A model generated the notes under the pieces. The model saw only the letters and a list, made by a program, of their open reading frames with translations, was not told the DNA's origin and ran no database searches. Of a DNA stretch of 64,000 bases, positions 51,602 through 62,947 are shown piece after piece. The stretch is from contig CATNNA010000006.1 of NCBI GenBank assembly GCA_950106755.1, forward strand, positions 868,001 through 932,000. The letters run 5' to 3'. The number at the start of each line of letters is the position of its first letter. Within the stretch, counting starts at the first letter, position 1. This stretch comes from Climacium dendroides (Eukaryota; Streptophyta; Bryopsida; Hypnales; Climaciaceae). A program made the translations under genes and the position numbers.

Positions 51602-54529
51602 GAAAATGATATCTTGCAACATTTGCATTTGTCAAGTAATCTTGCTTTTCTTTTCCTACGTGGAATGTCTACGAGGTTTGAAATGATTGTGGCCCTCCAA
51701 GTGCAAGACCAACCTAATTGTATATTGTTGAATTTGTCACGCATTGCCTTTACATTTCTTCCTTGAATTACCATTTTCCAAGTCGAAAAGGAAGGCTTGG
51801 AGCATCGGCGACTTCCACAATTTCTTTGCTTGCATATTTTGACGTGCAATGTGCATGAGATTTGAAGTTCCGGCGTTAAAGTACAAAGCCAGTGGACGAT
51901 CTCTTTTTGAAATTCTCACGCATTCCCCTGCAATTTAGACCATAAAATAAGTTGTTACAAATCATTTGAAAATGATATCTTGCAACATTTGCATTTGTCG
52001 AGTAATCTTGCTTTTGTTTTCCTCCGTGCAATGTCTACGAGGTTTGAAATGATTGTGGCCCTCCAAGTGCAAGGCAAGCCTAATTGTATATTGTTGAATT
52101 TGTCACGCATTGCCTTTACATTTCTTCCTTGAATTACCATTTTCCAAGTCGAAAAGGAAGGCTTGGAGCATCGGCGACTTCCACAATTTCTTTGCTTGCA
52201 TATTTTGACGTGCAATGTGCATGAGATTTGAAGTTCCGGCGTTAAAGTACAAAGCTAGTGGACGATCTCTTTTTGAAATTCTCACGCATTCCCCTGCAAT
52301 TTAGACCATAAAATAAGTTGTTACAAATCATTTGAAAATGATATCTTGCAACATTTGCATTTGTCGAGTAATCTTGCTTTTGTTTTCCTCCGTGCAATGT
52401 CTACGAGGTTTGAAATGATTGTGGCCCTCCAAGTGCACGGCCAGCCTAATTGTATATTGTTGAATTTGTCACGCATTGCCTTTACATTTCTTCCTTGAAT
52501 TACCATTTTCCAAGTCGAAAAGGAAGGCTTGGAGCATCGGCGACTTCCACAATTTCTTTGCTTGCATATTTTGACGTGCAATGTGCATGAGATTTGAAGT
52601 TCCGGCGTTAAAGTACAAAGCCAGTGGACGATCTCTTTTTGAAATTCTCACGCATTCCCCTGCAATTTAGACCATAAAATAAGTTGTTACAAATCATTTG
52701 AAAATGATATCTTGCAACATTTGCATTTGTCAAGTAATCTTGCTTTTCTTTTCCTATGTGCAATGTCTACGAGGTTTGAAATGATTGTGGCCCTCCAAGT
52801 GCACGGCCAGCCTAATTGTATATTGTTGAATTTGTCACGCATTGCCTTTACATTTCTTCCTTGAATTACCATTTTCCAAGTCGAAAAGGAAGGCTTGGAG
52901 CATCGGCGACTTCCACAATTTCTTTGCTTGCATATTTTGACGTGCAATGTGCATGAGATTTGAAGTTCCGGCGTTAAAGTACAAAGCTAGTGGACGATCT
53001 CTTTTTGAAATTCTCACGCATTCCCCTGCAATTTAGACCATAAAATAAGTTGTTACAAATCATTTGAAAATGATATCTTGCAACATTTGCATTTGTCAAG
53101 TAATCTTGCTTTTCTTTTCCTACGTGGAATGTCTACGAGGTTTGAAATGATTGTGGCCCTCCAAGTGCAAGGCCAGCCTAATTGTATATTGTTGAATTTG
53201 TCACGCATTGCCTTTACATTTCTTCCTTGAATTACCATTTTCCAAGTCGAAAAGGAAGGCTTGGAGCATCGGCGACTTCCACAATTTCTTTGCTTGCATA
53301 TTTTGACGTGCAATGTGCATGAGATTTGAAGTTCCGGCGTTAAAGTACAAAGCCAGTGGACGATCTCTTTTTGAAATTCTCACGCATTCCCCTGCAATTT
53401 AGACCATAAAATAAGTTGTTACAAATCATTTGAAAATGATATCTTGCAACATTTGCATTTGTCGAGTAATCTTGCTTTTGTTTTCCTCCGTGCAATGTCT
53501 ACGAGGTTTGAAATGATTGTGGCCCTCCAAGTGCAAGGCAAGCCTAATTGTATATTGTTGAATTTGTCACGCATTGCCTTTACATTTCTTCCTTGAATTA
53601 CCATTTTCCAAGTCGAAAAGGAAGGCTTGGAGCATCGGCGACTTCCACAATTTCTTTGCTTGCATATTTTGACGTGCAATGTGCATGAGATTTGAAGTTC
53701 CGGCGTTAAAGTACAAAGCTAGTGGACGATCTCTTTTTGAAATTCTCACGCATTCCCCTGCAATTTAGACCATAAAATAAGTTGTTACAAATCATTTGAA
53801 AATGATATCTTGCAACATTTGCATTTGTCGAGTAATCTTGCTTTTCTTTTCCTCCGTGCAATGTCTACGAGGTTTGAAATGATTGTGGCCCTCCAAGTGC
53901 ACGGCCAGCCTAATTGTATATTGTTGAATTTGTCACGCATTGCCTTTACATTTCTTCCTTGAATTACCATTTTCCAAGTCGAAAAGGAAGGCTTGGAGCA
54001 TCGGCGACTTCCACAATTTCTTTGCTTGCATATTTTGACGTGCAATGTGCATGAGATTTGAAGTTCCGGCGTTAAAGTACAAAGCCAGTGGACGATCTCT
54101 TTTTGAAATTCTCACGCATTCCCCTGCAATTTAGACCATAAAATAAGTTGTTACAAATCATTTGAAAATGATATCTTGCAACATTTGCATTTGTCAAGTA
54201 ATCTTGCTTTTCTTTTCCTATGTGCAATGTCTACGAGGTTTGAAATGATTGTGGCCCTCCAAGTGCAAGGCCAGCCTAATTGTATATTGTTGAATTTGTC
54301 ACGCATTGCCTTTACATTTCTTCCTTGAATTACCATTTTCCAAGTCGAAAAGGAAGGCTTGGAGCATCGGCGACTTCCACAATTTCTTTGCTTGCATATT
54401 TTGACGTGCAATGTGTATGAGATTTGAAGTTCCGGCGTTAAAGTACAAAGCCAGTGGACGATATCTTTTTGAAATTCTCACGCATTCCCCTGCAATTTAG
54501 ACCATAAAATAAGTTGTTACAAATCATTT
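51602..54529. repeat. Degenerate 4-unit repeat, two copies (1,464 bp each)
   Basis: U142-U145 and U146-U149 follow the same order of types (tacgtgg, then gtttt/ggcaagcc/tccgtgc, then tcgag/tccgtgc, then tatgtgc), and U143 and U147 look identical. The rest differ: U142 has the private caagacc, U144 and U148 differ at position 49, and U149 has gtgtatg plus a second gatatc. I treat it as an older or partly converted duplication. Confidence 0.6.
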
Positions 54530-56725
54530 GAAAATGATATCTTGCAACATTTGCATTTGTCGAGTAATCTTGCTTTTCTTTTCCTCCGTGCAATGTCTAC
54601 GAGGTTTGAAATGATTGTGGCCCTCCAAGTGCACGGCCAGCCTAATTGTATATTGTTGAATTTGTCACGGATTGCCTTTACATTTCTTCCTTGAATTACC
54701 ATTTTCCAAGTCGAAAAGGAAGGCTTGGAGCATCGGCGACTTCCACAATTTCTTTGCTGGCATATTTTGACGTGCAATGTGCATGAGATTTGAAGTTCCG
54801 GCGTTAAAGTACAAAGCCAGTGGACGATCTCTTTTTGAAATTCTCACGCATTCCCCTACAATTTAGACCATAAAATAAGTTGTTACAAATCATTTGAAAA
54901 TGATATCTTGCAACATTTGCATTTGTCGAGTAATCTTGCTTTTGTTTTCCTACGTGGAATGTCTACGAGGTTTGAAATGATTGTGGCCCTCCAAGTGCAA
55001 GGCAAGCCTAATTGTATATTGTTGAATTTGTCACGCATTGCCTTTACATTTCTTCCTTGAATTACCATTTTCCAAGTCGAAAAGGAAGGCTTGGAGCATC
55101 GGCGACTTCCACAATTTCTTTGCTTGCATATTTTGACGTGCAATGTGCATGAGATTTGAAGTTCCGGCGTTAAAGTACAAAGCCAGTGGACGATCTCTTT
55201 TTGAAATTCTCACGCATTCCCCTGCAATTTAGACCATAAAATAAGTTGTTACAAATCATTTGAAAATGATATCTTGCAACATTTGCATTTGTCCAGTAAT
55301 CTTGCTTTTCTTTTCCTATGTGCAATGTCTACGAGGTTTGAAATGATTGTGGCCCTCCAAGTGCACGGCCAGCCTAATTGTATATTGTTGAATTTGTCAC
55401 GGATTGCCTTTACATTTCTTCCTTGAATTACCATTTTCCAAGTCGAAAAGGAAGGCTTGGAGCATCGGCGACTTCCACAATTTCTTTGCTTGCATATTTT
55501 GAAGTGCAATGTGCATGAGATTTGAAGTTCCGGCGTTAAAGTACAAAGCTAATGGACGATCTCTTTTTGAAATTCTCACGCATTCCCCTGCAATTTAGAC
55601 CATAAAATAAGTTGTTACAAATCATTTGAAAATGATATCTTGCAACATTTGCATTTGTCAAGTAATCTTGCTTTTCTTTTCCTACGTGGAATGTCTACGA
55701 GGTTTGAAATGATTGTGGCCCTCCAAGTGCAAGGCCAGCCTAATTGTATATTGTTGAATTTGTCACGCATTGCCTTTACATTTCTTCCTTGAATTACCAT
55801 TTTCCAAGTCGAAAAGGAAGGCTTGGAGCATCGGCGACTTCCACAATTTCTTTGCTTGCATATTTTGACGTGCAATGTGCATGAGATTTGAAGTTCCGGC
55901 GTTAAAGTACAAAGCCAGTGGACGATCTCTTTTTGAAATTCTCACGCATTCCCCTGCAATTTAGACCATAAAATAAGTTGTTACAAATCATTTGAAAATG
56001 ATATCTTGCAACATTTGCATTTGTCGAGTAATCTTGCTTTTGTTTTCCTCCGTGCAATGTCTACGAGGTTTGAAATGATTGTGGCCCTCCAAGTGCAAGG
56101 CCAGCCTAATTGTATATTGTTGAATTTGTCACGCATTGCCTTTACATTTCTTCCTTGAATTACCATTTTCCAAGTCGAAAAGGAAGGCTTGGAGCATCGG
56201 CGACTTCCACAATTTCTTTGCTTGCATATTTTGACGTGCAATGTGCATGAGATTTGAAGTTCCGGCGTTAAAGTACAAAGCCAGTGGACGATCTCTTTTT
56301 GAAATTCTCACGCATTCCCCTCCAATTTAGACCATAAAATAAGTTGTTACAAATCATTTGAAAATGATATCTTGCAACATTTGCATTTGTCAAGTAATCT
56401 TGCTTTTCTTTTCCTATGTGCAATGTCTACGAGGTTTGAAATGATTGTGGCCCTCCAAGTGCAAGGCCAGCCTAATTGTATATTGTTGAATTTGTCACGC
56501 ATTGCCTTTACATTTCTTCCTTGAATTACCATTTTCCAAGTCGAAAAGGAAGGCTTGGAGCATCGGCGACTTCCACAATTTCTTTGCTTGCATATTTTGA
56601 CGTGCAATGTGTATGAGATTTGAAGTTCCGGCGTTAAAGTACAAAGCCAGTGGACGATCTCTTTTTGAAATTCTCACGCATTCCCCTCCAATTTAGACCA
56701 TAAAATAAGTTGTTACAAATCATTT

Positions 56726-57457
56726 GAAAATGATATCTTGCAACATTTGCATTTGTCAAGTAATCTTGCTTTTCTTTTCCTATGTGCAATGTCTACGAGG
56801 TTTGAAATGATTGTGGCCCTCCAAGTGCAAGGCCAGCCTAATTGTATATTGTTGAATTTGTCACGCATTGCCTTTACATTTCTTCCTTGAATTACCATTT
56901 TCCAAGTCGAAAAGGAAGGCTTGGAGCATCGGCGACTTCCACAATTTCTTTGCTTGCATATTTTGACGTGCAATGTGCATGAGATTTGAAGTTCCGGCGT
57001 TAAAGTACAAAGCCAGTGGACGATCTCTTTTTGAAATTCTCACGCATTCCCCTGCAATTTAGACCATAAAATAAGTTGTTACAAATCATTTGAAAATGAT
57101 ATCTTGCAACATTTGCATTTGTTGAGTAATCTTGCTTTTCTTTTCCTCCGTGCAATGTCTACGAGGTTTGAAATGATTGTGGCCCTCCAAGTGCACGGCC
57201 AGCCTAATTGTATATTGTTGAATTTGTCACGCATTGCCTTTACATTTCTTCCTTGAATTACCATTTTCCAAGTCGAAAAGGAAGGCTTGGAGCATCGGCG
57301 ACTTCCACAATTTCTTTGCTTGCATATTTTGACGTGCAATGTGCATGAGATTTGAAGTTCCGGCGTTAAAGTACAAAGCCAGTGGACGATCTCTTTTTGA
57401 AATTCTCACGCATTCCCCTGCAATTTAGACCATAAAATAAGTTGTTACAAATCATTT
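56726..57457. repeat. Unit pair U156-U157, repeated 5,490 bp later as U171-U172
   Basis: U156 (tcaag, tatgtgc, caaggccag, ccagtgg) is followed by U157 with the rare ttgag variant. The same order recurs at 62216-62947, exactly 15 units away. The ttgag variant otherwise appears only in U28. The units between are not a matched 15-unit block, so this may be a remnant of an older duplication later broken up by shorter ones, or chance recurrence of a CpG transition. Confidence 0.5.
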
Positions 57458-58921
57458 GAAAATGATATCTTGCAACATTTGCATTTGTCGAGTAATCTTG
57501 CTTTTCTTTTCCTCCGTGCAATGTCTACGAGGTTTGAAATGATTGTGGCCCTCCAAGTGCACGGCCAGCCTAATTGTATATTGTTGAATTTGTCACGCAT
57601 TGCCTTTACATTTCTTCCTTGAATTACCATTTTCCAAGTCGAAAAGGAAGGCTTGGAGCATCGGCGACTTCCACAATTTCTTTGCTTGCATATTTTGACG
57701 TGCAATGTGCATGAGATTTGAAGTTCCGGCGTTAAAGTACAAAGCTAGTGGACGATCTCTTTTTGAAATTCTCACGCATTCCCCTGCAATTTAGACCATA
57801 AAATAAGTTGTTACAAATCATTTGAAAATGATATCTTACAACATTTGCATTTGTCGAGTAATCTTGCTTTTGTTTTCCTCCGTGCAATGTCTACGAGGTT
57901 TGAAATGATTGTGGCCCTCCAAGTGCACGGCCAGCCTAATTGTATATTGTTGAATTTGTCACGCATTGCCTTTACATTTCTTCCTTGAATTACCATTTTC
58001 CAAGTCGAAAAGGAAGGCTTGGAGCATCGGCGACTTCCACAATTTCATTGCTTGCATATTTTGACGTGCAATGTGCATGAGATTTGAAGTTCCGGCGTTA
58101 AAGTACAAAGCCAGTGGACGATATCTTTTTGAAATTCTCACGCATTCCCCTACAATTTAGACCATAAAATAAGTTGTTACAAATCATTTGAAAATGATAT
58201 CTTGCAACATTTGCATTTGTCCAGTAATCTTGCTTTTCTTTTCCTCCGTGCAATGTCTACGAGGTTTGAAATGATTGTGGCCCTCCAAGTGCAAGGCAAG
58301 CCTAATTGTATATTGTTGAATTTGTCACGCATTGCCTTTACATTTCTTCCTTGAATTACCATTTTCCAAGTCGAAAAGGAAGGCTTGGAGCATCGGCGAC
58401 TTCCACAATTTCTTTGCTTGCATATTTTGACGTGCAATGTGCATGAGATTTGAAGTTCCGGCGTTAAAGTACAAAGCCAGTGGACGATCTCTTTTTGAAA
58501 TTCTCACGCATTCCCCTGCAATTTAGACCATAAAATAAGTTGTTACAAATCATTTGAAAATGATATCTTGCAACATTTGCATTTGTCGAGTAATCTTGCT
58601 TTTGTTTTCCTCCGTGCAATGTCTACGAGGTTTGAAATGATTGTGGCCCTCCAAGTGCACGGCCAGCCTAATTGTATATTGTTGAATTTGTCACGCATTG
58701 CCTTTACATTTCTTCCTTGAATTACCATTTTCCAAGTCGAAAAGGAAGGCTTGGAGCATCGGCGACTTCCACAATTTCTTTGCTTGCATATTTTGACGTG
58801 CAATGTGCATGAGATTTGAAGTTCTGGCGTTAAAGTACAAAGCCAGTGGACGATCTCTTTTTGAAATTCTCACGCATTCCCCTGCAATTTAGACCATAAA
58901 ATAAGTTGTTACAAATCATTT

Positions 58922-61849
58922 GAAAATGATATCTTGCAACATTTGCATTTGTCAAGTAATCTTGCTTTTCTTTTCCTACGTGGAATGTCTACGAGGTTTG
59001 AAATGATTGTGGCCCTCCAAGTGCACGGCCAGCCTAATTGTATATTGTTGAATTTGTCACGCATTGCCTTTACATTTCTTCCTTGAAATACCATTTTCCA
59101 AGTCGAAAAGGAAGGCTTGGAGCATCGGCGACTTCCACAATTTCTTTGCTTGCATATTTTGACGTGCAATGTGCATGAGATTTGAAGTTCCGGCGTTAAA
59201 GTACAAAGCCAGTGGACGATCTCTTTTTGAAATTCTCACGCATTCCCCTGCAATTTAGACCATAAAATAAGTTGTTACAAATCATTTGAAAATGATATCT
59301 TGCAACATTTGCATTTGTCCAGTAATCTTGCTTTTCTTTTCCTAGGTGCAATGTCTACGAGGTTTGAAATGATTGTGGCCCTCCAAGTGCAAGGCAAGCC
59401 TAATTGTATATTGTTGAATTTGTCACGCATTGCCTTTACATTTCTTCCTTGAATTACCATTTTCCAAGTCGAAAAGGAAGGCTTGGAGCATCGGCGACTT
59501 CCACAATTTCTTTGCTTGCATATTTTGACGTGCAATGTGCATGAGATTTGAAGTTCCGGCGTTAAAGTACAAAGCCAGTGGACGATCTCTTTTTGAAATT
59601 CTCACGCATTCCCCTGCAATTTAGACCATAAAATAAGTTGTTACAAATCATTTGAAAATGATATCTTGCAACATTTGCATTTGTCCAGTAATCTTGCTTT
59701 TGTTTTCCTACGTGGAATGTCTACGAGGTTTGAAATGATTGTGGCCCTCCAAGTGCAAGGCAAGCCTAATTGTATATTGTTGAATTTGTCACGCATTGCC
59801 TTTACATTTCTTCCTTGAATTACCATTTTCCAAGTCGAAAAGGAAGGCTTGGAGCATCGGCGACTTCCACAATTTCTTTGCTTGCATATTTTGACGTGCA
59901 ATGTGCATGAGATTTGAAGTTCCAGCGTTAAAGTACAAAGCCAGTGGACGATCTCTTTTTGAAATTCTCACGCATTCCCCTACAATTTAGACCATAAAAT
60001 AAGTTGTTACAAATCATTTGAAAATGATATCTTGCAACATTTGCATTTGTCGAGTAATCTTGCTTTTCTTTTCCTCCGTGCAATGTCTACGAGGTTTGAA
60101 ATGATTGTGGCCCTCCAAGTGCACGGCCAGCCTAATTGTATATTGTTGAATTTGTCACGCATTGCCTTTACATTTCTTCCTTGAATTACCATTTTCCAAG
60201 TCGAAAAGGAAGGCTTGGAGCATCGGCGACTTCCACAATTTCTTTGCTTGCATATTTTGACGTGCAATGTGCATGAGATTTGAAGTTCCGGCGTTAAAGT
60301 ACAAAGCCAGTGGACGATCTCTTTTTGAAATTCTCACGCATTCCCCTGCAATTTAGACCATAAAATAAGTTGTTACAAATCATTTGAAAATGATATCTTG
60401 CAACATTTGCATTTGTCAAGTAATCTTGCTTTTCTTTTCCTACGTGGAATGTCTACGAGGTTTGAAATGATTGTGGCCCTCCAAGTGCACGGCCAGCCTA
60501 ATTGTATATTGTTGAATTTGTCACGCATTGCCTTTACATTTCTTCCTTGAAATACCATTTTCCAAGTCGAAAAGGAAGGCTTGGAGCATCGGCGACTTCC
60601 ACAATTTCTTTGCTTGCATATTTTGACGTGCAATGTGCATGAGATTTGAAGTTCCGGCGTTAAAGTACAAAGCCAGTGGACGATCTCTTTTTGAAATTCT
60701 CACGCATTCCCCTGCAATTTAGACCATAAAATAAGTTGTTACAAATCATTTGAAAATGATATCTTGCAACATTTGCATTTGTCCAGTAATCTTGCTTTTC
60801 TTTTCCTAGGTGCAATGTCTACGAGGTTTGAAATGATTGTGGCCCTCCAAGTGCAAGGCCAGCCTAATTGTATATTGTTGAATTTGTCACGCATTGCCTT
60901 TACATTTCTTCCTTGAATTACCATTTTCCAAGTCGAAAAGGAAGGCTTGGAGCATCGGCGACTTCCACAATTTCTTTGCTTGCATATTTTGACGTGCAAT
61001 GTGCATGAGATTTGAAGTTCCGGCGTTAAAGTACAAAGCCAGTGGACGATCTCTTTTTGAAATTCTCACGCATTCCCCTGCAATTTAGACCATAAAATAA
61101 GTTGTTACAAATCATTTGAAAATGATATCTTGCAACATTTGCATTTGTCCAGTAATCTTGCTTTTCTTTTCCTCCGTGCAATGTCTACGAGGTTTGAAAT
61201 GATTGTGGCCCTCCAAGTGCAAGGCAAGCCTAATTGTATATTGTTGAATTTGTCACGCATTGCCTTTACATTTCTTCCTTGAATTACCATTTTCCAAGTC
61301 GAAAAGGAAGGCTTGGAGCATCGGCGACTTCCACAATTTCTTTGCTTGCATATTTTGACGTGCAATGTGCATGAGATTTGAAGTTCCGGCGTTAAAGTAC
61401 AAAGCCAGTGGACGATCTCTTTTTGAAATTCTCACGCATTCCCCTGCAATTTAGACCATAAAATAAGTTGTTACAAATCATTTGAAAATGATATCTTGCA
61501 ACATTTGCATTTGTCGAGTAATCTTGCTTTTCTTTTCCTCCGTGCAATGTCTACGAGGTTTGAAATGATTGTGGCCCTCCAAGTGCACGGCCAGCCTAAT
61601 TGTATATTGTTGAATTTGTCACGCATTGCCTTTACATTTCTTCCTTGAATTACCATTTTCCAAGTCGAAAAGGAAGGCTTGGAGCATCGGCGACTTCCAC
61701 AATTTCTTTGCTTGCATATTTTGACGTGCAATGTGCATGAGATTTGAAGTTCCGGCGTTAAAGTACAAAGCCAATTGACGATCTCTTTTTGAAATTCTCA
61801 CGCATTCTCCTGCAATTTAGACCATAAAATAAGTTGTTACAAATCATTT
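58922..61849. repeat. Higher-order repeat: two imperfect copies of a 4-unit block (1,464 bp each)
   Basis: U162 and U166 share the private gaaatacc change (bases 59088 and 60552). U163 and U167 share a private cctagg (AvrII site, 59341-59346 and 60805-60810). Both pairs are 1,464 bases apart, which proves a four-unit duplication. The other units are less alike: U164 has gtttt, ttccagcg and cctacaat where U168 does not, and U167 has ggccagcc where U163 has ggcaagcc. Confidence 0.85.
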
Positions 61850-62947
61850 GAAAATGATATCTTGCAACATTTGCATTTGTCGAGTAATCTTGCTTTTCTT
61901 TTCCTATGTGCAATGTCTACGAGGTTTGAAATGATTGTGGCCCTCCAAGTGCACGGCCAGCCTAATTGTATATTGTTGAATTTGTCACGCATTGCCTTTA
62001 CATTTCTTCCTTGAATTACCATTTTCCAAGTCGAAAAGGAAGGCTTGGAGCATCGGCGACTTCCACAATTTCTTTGCTTGCATATTTTGACGTGCAATGT
62101 GCATGAGATTTGAAGTTCCGGCGTTAAAGTACAAAGCCAGTGGACGATCTCTTTTTGAAATTCTCACGCATTCCCCTGCAATTTAGACCATAAAATAAGT
62201 TGTTACAAATCATTTGAAAATGATATCTTGCAACATTTGCATTTGTCAAGTAATCTTGCTTTTCTTTTCCTATGTGCAATGTCTACGAGGTTTGAAATGA
62301 TTGTGGCCCTCCAAGTGCAAGGCCAGCCTAATTGTATATTGTTGAATTTGTCACGCATTGCCTTTACATTTCTTCCTTGAATTACCATTTTCCAAGTCGA
62401 AAAGGAAGGCTTGGAGCATCGGCGACTTCCACAATTTCTTTGCTTGCATATTTTGACGTGCAATGTGCATGAGATTTGAAGTTCCGGCGTTAAAGTACAA
62501 AGCCAGTGGACGATCTCTTTTTGAAATTCTCACGCATTCCCCTGCAATTTAGACCATAAAATAAGTTGTTACAAATCATTTGAAAATGATATCTTGCAAC
62601 ATTTGCATTTGTTGAGTAATCTTGCTTTTCTTTTCCTCCGTGCAATGTCTACGAGGTTTGAAATGATTGTGGCCCTCCAAGTGCACGGCCAGCCTAATTG
62701 TATATTGTTGAATTTGTCACGCATTGCCTTTACATTTCTTCCTTGAATTACCATTTTCCAAGTCGAAAAGGAAGGCTTGGAGCATCGGCGACTTCCACAA
62801 TTTCTTTGCTTGCATATTTTGACGTGCAATGTGCATGAGATTTGAAGTTCCGGCGTTAAAGTACAAAGCCAGTGGACGATCTCTTTTTGAAATTCTCACG
62901 CATTCCCCTGCAATTTAGACCATAAAATAAGTTGTTACAAATCATTT

